This document shows positions 42,488-50,424 of a DNA stretch of 64,000 nucleotides, one piece after another (position 1 is the stretch's first letter; each line of letters begins with the position of its first letter). The stretch comes from Bacillota bacterium. GTDB taxonomy: Bacteria > Bacillota > Clostridia > Christensenellales > SZUA-584. The stretch is taken from positions 62,001-126,000 of the forward strand of contig JAEWTW010000007.1 in NCBI GenBank assembly GCA_023397655.1, given 5' to 3'. Both the position numbers and the translations under genes were made by a program. The notes under the pieces were generated by a model. That model worked only from the letters and a program-made list of their open reading frames with translations. It was not told where the DNA came from and did not search any database.

Positions 42488-42667
42488 TTAACGCTCTTCA
42501 GGGTGGGAAAACACATAAATAGGCAGCTTTTATTAACCTCAAATCAGGTTATATATGTTCAATTTTTCGTGTGTAAATGGCCGCCAAGAATGTCCGCAAC
42601 AATCGCTTGCGTGACAGTTGCGGCGGGGACTGATAATATGGCGGTGAGGCTTGCAATGCTATAAAAC

Positions 42668-42700
42668 AAAGGCCGGTGCAGTTTTTGCACCGGCCTTACT
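42668..42700 (-). terminator. Terminator of ileS
   Basis: A 12-bp GC-rich stem (42669-42680 with 42686-42697) is followed on the minus strand by tttgtttta. Confidence 0.8.
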
Positions 42701-42719
42701 CGTGTCTATTCGTTTGCTT

Positions 42720-45700
42720 CTACAGCTTCTTCACGCTCATCACAGCCTTCTCGCCGTTGATGTCCCATTCCTTCTCGTAGCCTGAGAGCGTGTCGGCGAT
42801 CTCGTCAGCCAGCACTTCGGAACCGATCTCCTCGGCGTTGCGGGACACCACGCCTGCGAGCTTGTCGTTGCCAGTCAGCGCGAAGCGGATATGATCCATA
42901 ACCTCGAAGCCGGCTTCCTTGCGCATCGTCTGTATCTTGGAGATCAGCTCACGCACGAAGCCTTCCTCGATCAGCGCATCGGTCAGCGTGGTTTCGAGTA
43001 TCGCACTGACGCCGCCGTCGCTTTCCACCACATAGCCTTCCTTCTGCTTGGGCTCGATCAGCAGGTCTTCCTCGGCCAAGATGACTTCAGTGCCGTTGGT
43101 GTCGAAGCTGTACGTGCCGCCTCCGCGCACCGCGTTTACAATAGCGATGCCGTCGCCCTCGGAGAGGTGTTCGCGGATCACGTTTAAGAGCTTGCCGTAT
43201 TTGGGCCCCAGCGTCCTCATCTGTGGCTTGATGTTGTACGCAATGTATTGAGTGACGTCCGCGCCGAAGGACACCTTCTTGATGTTCAGCTCGCCCGCGA
43301 TCAGCTGGGTGAACATGTCGCCCGGGTCGTCCACGCCGCCCACGTACATGTTGGCAATGGGCTGGCGGTTCTTGATGACGGCGGTGTTGCGCGCGCTGCG
43401 GCCCAGCACCACCACCTTGAGCACGGTGTCCATGCCCGCTTCCAACGCCTTGTCGATCAACGACTCGTCGGCGACAGGGAAGCTGGTGAGGTGCACGCTG
43501 ATGGGCGCGTTTTTGTCCACGCTGCGCACGAGGTTCTGGTAGATCGTCTCCGTCATGAACGGGATGAACGGCGCGGCCACGCGGCATAGCGTTTCCAGCA
43601 CGGTGTACAGCGTCAGGAACGCATCCGCCTTGTCTTCCTCCATGCCGGAGGCCCAGAAGCGGTTGCGGCAGCGGCGCACGTACCAGTTGGACAGATCGTC
43701 CACGAACTTATCCAGCTCGCGTGCGGGTTCGGTGATGCGGTAGTTGTCGAGATAGCGGCCAATGTTCTGCACCAGCGTATGCAGGCGTGAGAGTATCCAT
43801 TTGTCCATCACGTTGCTGAGGGACAGCGTGTGCTTGGTCGGGTCGAAGTCGTCGATATCGGCGTACAGTATGTAGAACGCATACGTGTTCCACAGCGTAC
43901 CCATGAACTTGCGCTGCGCTTCGGACACCGCGTCGTCGTAGAAGCGGCTCGGCAGCCACGGAGCGCTGCCCACGTAGAAGTACCAGCGCACCGCGTCGGC
44001 GCCCTGCTTATCCAGCACGGCCCACGGGTCTACCACGTTGCCCTTGTGCTTGCTCATCTTCTGGCCGTCCTTGTCCTGCACGTGGCCCAGCACGATGCAG
44101 TTCTCGAACGGGTTGCGCTCAAACACCGCTGTGCCGATGGCGAGCAGCGTATAGAACCAGCCGCGCGTCTGATCCACAGCTTCGCTGATGAAGTCTGCCG
44201 GGAAACGGCGCTCGAACTCTTCCTTGTTCTCAAAGGGGTAATGCCACTGTGCGAACGGCATTGCGCCCGAGTCATACCAGCAGTCGATGACTTCGGAGAC
44301 GCGCTTCATCTGGCCGCCGCACTTGGGGCAGTCCAGCGTGACCACGTCGATAAACGGCTTGTGCAGCTCGATGTCCGCGGGCACATTGTGTCCCAGCTCC
44401 TGCAGTTCGGCGATGGAGCCGATGACGTGTACATGGCCGCAGCCGCACGTCCACACGGGCAGCGGCGTGCCCCAGTAGCGCTCGCGAGAGAGGCCCCAGT
44501 CGATCACGTTTTCGAGGAAGTTGCCCATGCGGCCTTCCTTGATGTTGTCCGGCAGCCAGCCCACGGCGCGGTTGTTCTTCATCAGCAGATCGCGGACGGC
44601 GGTCATCTTGATGAACCATGTGCTTCGGGCGTAGTACAGCAACGGCGTATCACAGCGCCAGCAGAACGGGTAGCTGTGCGCGTATTTCTGCGTGTTCAGC
44701 AGCAGCTCACGCTCCTTGAGGTCGGCAATGATCTTGGGGTCCGCGTCCTTCACGAACACACCGTCCCACGGCGTACCGCCCTTGAACCGGCCCTGCTCGT
44801 TGACCATCTGCACAAAGGGCAGGTCGTAGTTGCGGCCCACGCGTGCATCGTCCTCGCCGAATGCGGGCGCGTTGTGCACGATGCCGGTGCCGTCCGTCAG
44901 CGTGACGTAATCGTCCACCGTCACATAATAGGCTTTTTTATCCGCTGCTCCGAAGTCGTACAGCGGCTCATATTCCTTGTATTCCAGCTCCTTGCCGGTG
45001 TATTGCTCCACAATCTTGGCGTCCGCGCCCAGCACCGTTTCCACCAGCGCGGCGGCCATGATGAAGTATTCGCCGTTTACTTCCGCCTTCACGTACTGCT
45101 GGCGCGGGTGTACGCACAGCGCGACGTTGGACGGCAGCGTCCACGGCGTGGTTGTCCAGGCGAGTATATATGTGTTGTCCTCGCCCTTCGCCTTGAATTT
45201 GACGAATACCGATTCTTCTTCGACGTCCTTGTAACCTTGAGCCACCTCGTGGGACGACAGCGCTGTTCCGCAGCGCGGGCAGTAAGGCACCACTTTGTGG
45301 CCCTTGTAGAGCAGACCCTTTTCGTGAATCTGTTTCAGCGACCACCAGACGGACTCGATGTAGTTGTTTTCGTAGGTGATGTACGGGTGCTCCATGTCCG
45401 CCCAGAAGCCGACGCGCTCGCTCATGCGCTCCCACTCACCCTTGTACTTCCAGACGCTCTTCTTGCACTCTGCGATGAACGGCTCCACGCCGTACTGCTC
45501 GATCTGCTCCTTGCCATCCAGACCCAGCAGCTTTTCGACCTCCAGCTCCACCGGCAGGCCGTGCGTGTCCCAACCGGCTTTACGCAGCACATCGTAGCCC
45601 TGCATCGTGCGGTAACGCGGAATAAGGTCCTTAATGCAGCGCGTCAGTATATGGCCGATATGGGGCTTGCCGTTGGCCGTGGGCGGGCCGTCGTAAAACG

Positions 45701-45827
45701 TATACGGCTTGTTGCCGCTGTTCTTCTCCGTTGTCTTTTCGAATATACGGTTCTCTCTCCAGAACTCCAGAACTTTGAGCTCTCTGTCCCTGAAATTGAG
45801 GTCCTTGTCTACCTGTTTGTACAGCAT
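42720..45827 (-). CDS. ileS: Isoleucyl-tRNA synthetase
   Basis: 1035 residues, class I synthetase. PPTANGKPHIGHIL carries HIGH and DGQKMSKHKGN the KMSKS loop. The editing domain (TTPWTLPSN) and the anticodon-binding C-terminal region are present. Length and the KMSKHKGN loop fit the longer, eukaryote-like IleS2 group, often less sensitive to mupirocin (family knowledge, not shown here). The ATG at 45827 follows aaggagag; upstream frame falls inside the T-box terminator and is not coding. Confidence 0.96.
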   Translation of the reverse strand: MLYKQVDKDLNFRDRELKVLEFWRENRIFEKTTEKNSGNKPYTFYDGPPTANGKPHIGHILTRCIKDLIPRYRTMQGYDVLRKAGWDTHGLPVELEVEKLLGLDGKEQIEQYGVEPFIAECKKSVWKYKGEWERMSERVGFWADMEHPYITYENNYIESVWWSLKQIHEKGLLYKGHKVVPYCPRCGTALSSHEVAQGYKDVEEESVFVKFKAKGEDNTYILAWTTTPWTLPSNVALCVHPRQQYVKAEVNGEYFIMAAALVETVLGADAKIVEQYTGKELEYKEYEPLYDFGAADKKAYYVTVDDYVTLTDGTGIVHNAPAFGEDDARVGRNYDLPFVQMVNEQGRFKGGTPWDGVFVKDADPKIIADLKERELLLNTQKYAHSYPFCWRCDTPLLYYARSTWFIKMTAVRDLLMKNNRAVGWLPDNIKEGRMGNFLENVIDWGLSRERYWGTPLPVWTCGCGHVHVIGSIAELQELGHNVPADIELHKPFIDVVTLDCPKCGGQMKRVSEVIDCWYDSGAMPFAQWHYPFENKEEFERRFPADFISEAVDQTRGWFYTLLAIGTAVFERNPFENCIVLGHVQDKDGQKMSKHKGNVVDPWAVLDKQGADAVRWYFYVGSAPWLPSRFYDDAVSEAQRKFMGTLWNTYAFYILYADIDDFDPTKHTLSLSNVMDKWILSRLHTLVQNIGRYLDNYRITEPARELDKFVDDLSNWYVRRCRNRFWASGMEEDKADAFLTLYTVLETLCRVAAPFIPFMTETIYQNLVRSVDKNAPISVHLTSFPVADESLIDKALEAGMDTVLKVVVLGRSARNTAVIKNRQPIANMYVGGVDDPGDMFTQLIAGELNIKKVSFGADVTQYIAYNIKPQMRTLGPKYGKLLNVIREHLSEGDGIAIVNAVRGGGTYSFDTNGTEVILAEEDLLIEPKQKEGYVVESDGGVSAILETTLTDALIEEGFVRELISKIQTMRKEAGFEVMDHIRFALTGNDKLAGVVSRNAEEIGSEVLADEIADTLSGYEKEWDINGEKAVMSVKKL

Positions 45828-45865
45828 TTCTCTCTCCTTGCCTAAGCGTTGCATGCCGAATAAAT

Positions 45866-46129
45866 AAAAAAGCGCCTTGCCCGCCTGGGGCAAAAGACGC
45901 ACGTCTTCCACGGTACCACCCAAAGCATGCCCGCCCAATGAACAGGCATATCTTTTGCGCGCTGTAACGGGCGCGAAGCGTTCCGGCTTACTCGATACAA
46001 TCTTTAAGCTGGAAGGCTGGCAGGTGATGACGAATCTGCTGCTGTGGTCGGGGCTTGCACCGTCTCCCCGCTCGCTGCGCCGCGCGCTGCAAATCGCCGT
46101 GTCCTGCGTCGAAGCCGCAAAATCTACGT
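45866..46129 (-). promoter_or_regulatory. T-box riboswitch of ileS
   Basis: Read on the minus strand, the leader has a stem I region with agcgagcggggagacggtg, a probable ATC specifier at 46028-46026, the T-box antiterminator gggtggtaccgtgg (45921-45908) and a terminator whose stem (gtcttttgccc with gggcaaggcgc) ends in T6 at 45872-45867. Uncharged tRNA-Ile would stabilise the antiterminator and allow ileS transcription. Confidence 0.9.
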
Positions 46130-46135
46130 TTTCCT

Positions 46136-46164
46136 ATTATAATCGTAAAAAATGCGTTTGTAAA
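46136..46164 (-). promoter_or_regulatory. Promoter of ileS
   Basis: On the minus strand TTTACA (46164-46159) and TATAAT (46141-46136) have a 17-base spacer; transcription should start near 46129, at the T-box. Confidence 0.7.
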
Positions 46165-46241
46165 GAACGAGCTTTTGTATCGCTATGTATTGAGGTTTTA
46201 TAAAAAGTCAGGCTTTGCATGGACGATGCGTGCTGCGATTA

Positions 46242-47486
46242 TCAGCCAGCATCTGGCGTGATGCACACAAACAGCGCGAAGTACAGAGCCTGATGTTTAA
46301 GCACAACGCCGTCATGATGGATCAGCAGGCAATAGTTCCCCGCTTTGTCCGGCGGGCTTGAGGAGATGAGCGATTTATAGTCCGACGGACAGCTCCCGTC
46401 GTCTGCGTCCAGCGAGACCCAGAAAACCTCATCGTTTTCCATCAACCCCTGTATATCAATGTCGGCGGCATGGCTTACTTCCACGGCCCAGCGGTAACTG
46501 TTGTTGTTCCTCCAGACGGCTTCCACCCCAAGCTTTTCGCTGAGCAAAAAGGAGCATAATACCACTTCCTGTCCGTTCGCGCGGACGGCAAGCGGGTATG
46601 ACCCGATGATTTCTTTTATAGTTTCGGTGTTGTCGTTACTGCGCATCGGTGTATATGAGTAAACCGTCCATATCTCGTTGGGCTGACCCGCCCAGACAAA
46701 CGGCGTGTCGGAGCCCAGTACGATCCAGCCGAAAAGCTCGGAGCGCCAGTCATCAAAAAGAGTTCCGTCATGGCTGTAAAACCCGATATCCTTGACCCAG
46801 GTCTGGCCGTCGGCCACCAGTATGTAGCCGTCTGTGGTCACAATGCCATCCGCCCAGCCTCTTTTTTCTGATATGAAGGGTAAATTCGTAAAGCTCTGGC
46901 TGGCGGTCTGCCCGTCGGCAAACTCCGCGGTCACATGGTTGACGCCGTTATCCCAACCGATCGACGTGCCGTAGGCGATGGTGTGGTCTTTGAACAGCGT
47001 GAAGTTGAGGCTCCAGCATTCGCTGTATTCGGTGCGATAGGTGATGCGGCCGTTTTCGATATAGTAAAGTTCGGTGTAATCTTCACCGTCAGCCAGCGTA
47101 TGTCCGCAGATCAGCGCGCCCTGCTCGAAGGGGACGGCGGCGTTCAGCACGAACTGCTCCGGGCCGGACAGAGCGAGGCGTTCGTTCGCGCCCTCCTGCG
47201 CAGACAGCTCCGCATCCAGCGCCTTCGCAAACGGCTCCAGAGCCGCCATGCTGGTTTCGTTGTTCGCGTAATCCTGAACAATCACATACTTTCCGGTTTG
47301 GGTCCGGGGCAGCACGTTCTTGATGGGTTGTGCCGATGGTATGCCTTGGCTGGAAGATTCGTTGGAGACAGAAGGAACGGGAATAACGGCAGGCACGGGC
47401 GCCGGGACGGTTGGGTCGTGCGCACAGCCAGCCATTATACTGCCGGACAAAATAAAAGCCAGTGCGAGGAAAACACATCTCTTCAA
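46242..47486 (-). CDS. Lipoprotein of unknown function
   Basis: 414 residues from a TTG start 8 bases after ggaggt. The signal peptide ends in a lipobox with Cys near residue 20 (SIMAGC), then a Pro/Val/Ser-rich linker. The body has repeated short strands with Trp and Tyr (e.g. GWDNGVNHVTAEF, GYILVADGQTWVKDIGFYS), suggesting a beta-propeller-like fold. No family was recognised. An ATG 24 bases further upstream is less well placed. Confidence 0.7.
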   Translation of the reverse strand: MKRCVFLALAFILSGSIMAGCAHDPTVPAPVPAVIPVPSVSNESSSQGIPSAQPIKNVLPRTQTGKYVIVQDYANNETSMAALEPFAKALDAELSAQEGANERLALSGPEQFVLNAAVPFEQGALICGHTLADGEDYTELYYIENGRITYRTEYSECWSLNFTLFKDHTIAYGTSIGWDNGVNHVTAEFADGQTASQSFTNLPFISEKRGWADGIVTTDGYILVADGQTWVKDIGFYSHDGTLFDDWRSELFGWIVLGSDTPFVWAGQPNEIWTVYSYTPMRSNDNTETIKEIIGSYPLAVRANGQEVVLCSFLLSEKLGVEAVWRNNNSYRWAVEVSHAADIDIQGLMENDEVFWVSLDADDGSCPSDYKSLISSSPPDKAGNYCLLIHHDGVVLKHQALYFALFVCITPDAG

Positions 47487-47571
47487 GGAAATGACCTCCG
47501 AAGTACGCATTCACCACCACTGACCAACAATATATGGAAATATAATGCCCGGCATTCCGCAGTCTGTCAAT

Positions 47572-47605
47572 GAAAAAAGCCCTTCCGAGATGCGGAAAGG
47601 GCTTT
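47572..47605 (-). terminator. Terminator of the lipoprotein gene at 47630-48463
   Basis: A 12-bp stem with one bulge (47576-47587 with 47593-47605) is followed on the minus strand by T6. Confidence 0.8.
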
Positions 47606-47629
47606 CATTGTGCTCGAATGTTTAGCCCA

Positions 47630-48463
47630 TCATTCTGTTTCCGTGGGCGTGTACTCAAAGTTTAGCTCCGTACCATCCGATGTCTTTCCGGTGATGGTGG
47701 TGCCGTGGACGCTGTACCACTCGGCGCAGGCTTTCGGAAAATCGGGGCCTTCGCTGCCGGTGAGCGCTGCCGGTTTGTCTGTATTCAGGGAAATGCCGAC
47801 CGTACCATTCTCCCCGTCCACCGCGATCATGTAAACCGAGGTGGTGCCGTCGTCGTTGATGAAATAGTACTGACCGACATAGCCGAACGATGTTTTGTGG
47901 TATTCGGAATAGATATTGTCTGCGCCATCGGTGCTGCCTGTGCAGACAAGGGCATCTGCCGCGGCATCATATGTGCCGGAGAACACGAGGCTTTGGACAT
48001 TACCGTCCTGGTCGGTTGAAGTATACTCCATAGTATAGGAGTTACCGTTTTGGGTGTACTTGACATCGGACCCACCCAGCACGGCAAGACCCATCTGTAC
48101 TGACTCCTCACTCATGCCAAAGAAGCTGGCAGGCAGAATGGCCAGATCGATCATGGCAACGCCCATGAACGAAAGGACGGCCATACCGGCCTCGGTGCTG
48201 TTGGACAGGCCCTCGGTGAGTTTGGTGATAACCACGTTCTTGGCCTCCAGATACGCGGCATAGGATTCCGCGGCTGTACCGCCGGATGCTGCTCCACTGT
48301 TGTTTGCGGGGGCATCGTCTGGTTCGTTGCCTGCTTCTTCGGCTGTCTTATCTGAGTTTGCATCAGCAGGAAGCAAATCAGCAGCATTTTTTGGAACGCC
48401 GCAGCCAGCAAACATTACCGACAGCATCAGTACAGCCAGTAATAATGATATAATTTTCTTCAT
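47630..48463 (-). CDS. Lipoprotein of unknown function
   Basis: 277 residues. The signal peptide (MKKIISLLLAVLMLSVMFAGC) has the lipid Cys at 21, then an acidic Ala/Asp/Glu linker. An internal hydrophobic stretch (about 95-125) and a beta-rich C-terminal half (TGTITGKTSDG-like repeats) follow. No known domain was recognised. The ATG has ggaggg. It is followed downstream by the other unknown lipoprotein in the same direction, but with a terminator between them. Confidence 0.75.
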   Translation of the reverse strand: MKKIISLLLAVLMLSVMFAGCGVPKNAADLLPADANSDKTAEEAGNEPDDAPANNSGAASGGTAAESYAAYLEAKNVVITKLTEGLSNSTEAGMAVLSFMGVAMIDLAILPASFFGMSEESVQMGLAVLGGSDVKYTQNGNSYTMEYTSTDQDGNVQSLVFSGTYDAAADALVCTGSTDGADNIYSEYHKTSFGYVGQYYFINDDGTTSVYMIAVDGENGTVGISLNTDKPAALTGSEGPDFPKACAEWYSVHGTTITGKTSDGTELNFEYTPTETE

Positions 48464-48616
48464 TAGTAACCCTCCAAATAAATATACGCTGTAGGATTTA
48501 CTCGATTTGTAAAAACCTACAATACGATTTATAAATATTAACATATCAGACTGGGAAAATACAATAAATAACGTTTATATTTGAAGAGAATTGCGCAAAT
48601 AAATATGAATAAAAGG

Positions 48617-48645
48617 TTGATATCCCAATAACTTTGTGATATTAT
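48617..48645 (+). promoter_or_regulatory. Promoter of the TM1266-type regulator leader
   Basis: TTGATA (48617-48622) and TATTAT (48640-48645) have a 17-base spacer; predicted start near 48652. The stretch 48464-48616 holds no gene. Confidence 0.6.
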
Positions 48646-48651
48646 TCACAC

Positions 48652-48816
48652 GTGATGCGGTGCAAGATGCGTTCTGTGCCCTGTCGCTCAACCAAATAGA
48701 CCTGATCTGACGATACAGACTCAAACAGAGTCTTAGTCGAAAGGCAAGTTGTATACATAATTGGCTGTTTGCTGATGGTGTTAATGTCGACCTGCCTTGA
48801 TGAGGCAGGTTTTTTG
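48652..48816 (+). promoter_or_regulatory. Second structured leader RNA with switchable terminator (class not recognised)
   Basis: An agactc/gagtct hairpin (48717-48733) lies in the middle. aaggcaagttg (48741-48751) can pair with cgacctgcctt (48788-48798) over 11 bases with one mismatch and one G-U; that pairing would break the terminator stem acctgcc/ggcaggt (48790-48810, then T6). This is a classic antiterminator/terminator arrangement. A short acctgatctga stretch recalls TPP riboswitches, but their CUGAGA core is missing. Confidence 0.55.
48790..48816 (+). terminator. Leader terminator before the TM1266-type regulator
   Basis: A 7-bp stem (48790-48796 with 48804-48810) is followed by T6, 30 bases before the start codon. 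Confidence 0.8.
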
Positions 48817-48845
48817 ATTGCAAAAGGACGGAGGTTTAAAGGAAA

Positions 48846-49097
48846 ATGAAACGAATTGCGGTGATCAGCGCGATACTGGAGAACCCGGACCAGGCGCAGG
48901 GGCCGTTCAACGCCATTGTGGCGGGCTTCAAGGGCATCGTTAAGGGACGCATGGGGCTGCCGCTGCCGGAGCACGGCGTATCGGTGATCACCATTGCACT
49001 GGCAGGGGAACTGGACGAGATCAACAGCCTAACGGGCAAGCTGGGAGCATTACCGGAAGTCCAGGTGAAAACGTCCATCTCCAAAAAAGAGTTATAA
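48846..49097 (+). CDS. TM1266-type iron-only hydrogenase system putative regulator
   Basis: 83 residues, ACT/NikR C-terminal-like fold. MKRIAVISAILENP, FNAIVAGFKGIVKGRMGLPL and the final LGALPEVQVKTSISKKE match the family found near [FeFe]-hydrogenase maturation genes. It probably senses a ligand, but its mechanism is unknown. A very strong ggaggtttaaagg precedes the ATG. No hydrogenase genes are in view; the next gene is an ABC binding protein. Confidence 0.85.
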   Translation: MKRIAVISAILENPDQAQGPFNAIVAGFKGIVKGRMGLPLPEHGVSVITIALAGELDEINSLTGKLGALPEVQVKTSISKKEL

Positions 49098-49164
49098 ACC
49101 TGCACGATATGTGCGGGAGTAATATGGATTCTTAAGAGCCATTTGGCTCAGAAAGGGATTTGAC

Positions 49165-50220
49165 ATGAAGAGACTATTGTTGTTGGCGCTGGCGCTGGTG
49201 ATGGTACTGGCGATGATGACCGCTTGCGGCACGAAAGAAGCACCGGCTGCCACCGAAAAACCGGCTGACACAGCTATGGCGGCAGTTGAACCGACGGAAG
49301 CATCGGCTGAAGCCGCGCCCGAAGCGACACCAGAGCAGGCGGCGACCTTCGGAGAGAGCAGCCCGCTGGCGGCAGCGACGCTGGCTGGCCCCACCGGCAT
49401 GGGTATGATACAGATGTTTGGCAATCCGGCGTACGACATCGCGCTGCAGTCGAGCCCGGACGAGATCACACCCAAGATCATCAGCGGCGAGGTGTCCGTC
49501 GCGACGATACCGTCCAATCTGGCGGCGGTGCTGTATAACAAGATGAAGGGCGGCATCTCCATCGTATCGGTGAACACGATGGGCGTGCTGTACATCCTCG
49601 AAAACGGCGATACGGTCAGCAGCGTTGAAGACCTTGCAGGCAAGACGATATACGCCACAGGACAGGGCTCCACACCGGAATACGCACTAAACAAGATACT
49701 GTCCGCCAACGGCCTTGAGGGTGTGACGGTGGAATACATGGGTGCACACGCTGATCTGGCGAATGCGATGGCGGCGGGCGAGGTAAAGCTGGCGCTGCTG
49801 CCCGAACCGTTTGTATCCACCGTGCTCGCGAAAAACCCGGACGTGAAGGTGAAGATCGATATTAATACGGAGTGGCAGAAGATCTTCGGTGAGGATGCCG
49901 GTATGCCGATGGGCGTGACGGTGGTTTCCAATAAGTTCGCGGCAAACAAAGCGGACATGGATAAGCTGATTGCGGATTACAGCGCATCAGTTGAGTATGT
50001 GACGATGGATACGGACGCGGCGGCTGCGGACATCGTCGCGCAGGGAATTGTGGGGGCGGAGCCCATCGCAAAAGCGGCCATACCGCGCTGCGGCATCTCC
50101 TTTATCACGGGAGAGCAGTGCAAAGCGATATTGGCGGACTATTTCGCGGTGATGTTCGAGAGCAACCCTGATTCGCTGGGCGGCGCGATACCCGACGACG
50201 CGATATATTATATGCCGTAA
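49165..50220 (+). CDS. ABC transporter substrate-binding lipoprotein (NMT1/ThiY-like)
   Basis: 351 residues. The lipobox Cys is near residue 21 (MMTACG), followed by a Glu/Ala/Thr-rich linker to about 65. The type II binding fold has SPDEITPKIISGEVSVATIPSNLAAV, TVSSVEDLAGKTIYATGQGSTPEY and LALLPEPF, as in sulfonate/NMT1-type binding proteins. No permease or ATPase gene is adjacent, so the ligand and partner are unknown. It lies 67 bases after the TM1266-type gene and probably shares its leader. Confidence 0.88.
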   Translation: MKRLLLLALALVMVLAMMTACGTKEAPAATEKPADTAMAAVEPTEASAEAAPEATPEQAATFGESSPLAAATLAGPTGMGMIQMFGNPAYDIALQSSPDEITPKIISGEVSVATIPSNLAAVLYNKMKGGISIVSVNTMGVLYILENGDTVSSVEDLAGKTIYATGQGSTPEYALNKILSANGLEGVTVEYMGAHADLANAMAAGEVKLALLPEPFVSTVLAKNPDVKVKIDINTEWQKIFGEDAGMPMGVTVVSNKFAANKADMDKLIADYSASVEYVTMDTDAAAADIVAQGIVGAEPIAKAAIPRCGISFITGEQCKAILADYFAVMFESNPDSLGGAIPDDAIYYMP

Positions 50221-50241
50221 AAAGGGAGATGTAGGTGGGGG

Positions 50242-50270
50242 AAGCCGGATGCAAAAACTCCGGCTTTTTT
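50242..50270 (+). terminator. Terminator after the binding lipoprotein
   Basis: A 7-bp aagccgg/ccggctt stem is followed by T6. Confidence 0.85.
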
Positions 50271-50424
50271 CATGCGCTGCGGCGGCGGATGAAATGGAAA
50301 TATATATAATAATGCCGGTTGCTTGCCAGCTGCCGCGCGGTTTGACTTTTCCATCCTGTTGCTTTAAAATGTACGTTAATATGATATTGATAATATGCGT
50401 TTTATGACAAGGAGGAAAAACGTT

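Noticed and set aside
45828..45938. Extended N-terminus of IleS
   Set aside because: The extra codons lie in the T-box terminator and antiterminator; the ribosome site is before 45827.
48700..48720. TPP riboswitch
   Set aside because: Only the short acctgatctg string fits; the CUGAGA core and partner helices are missing.
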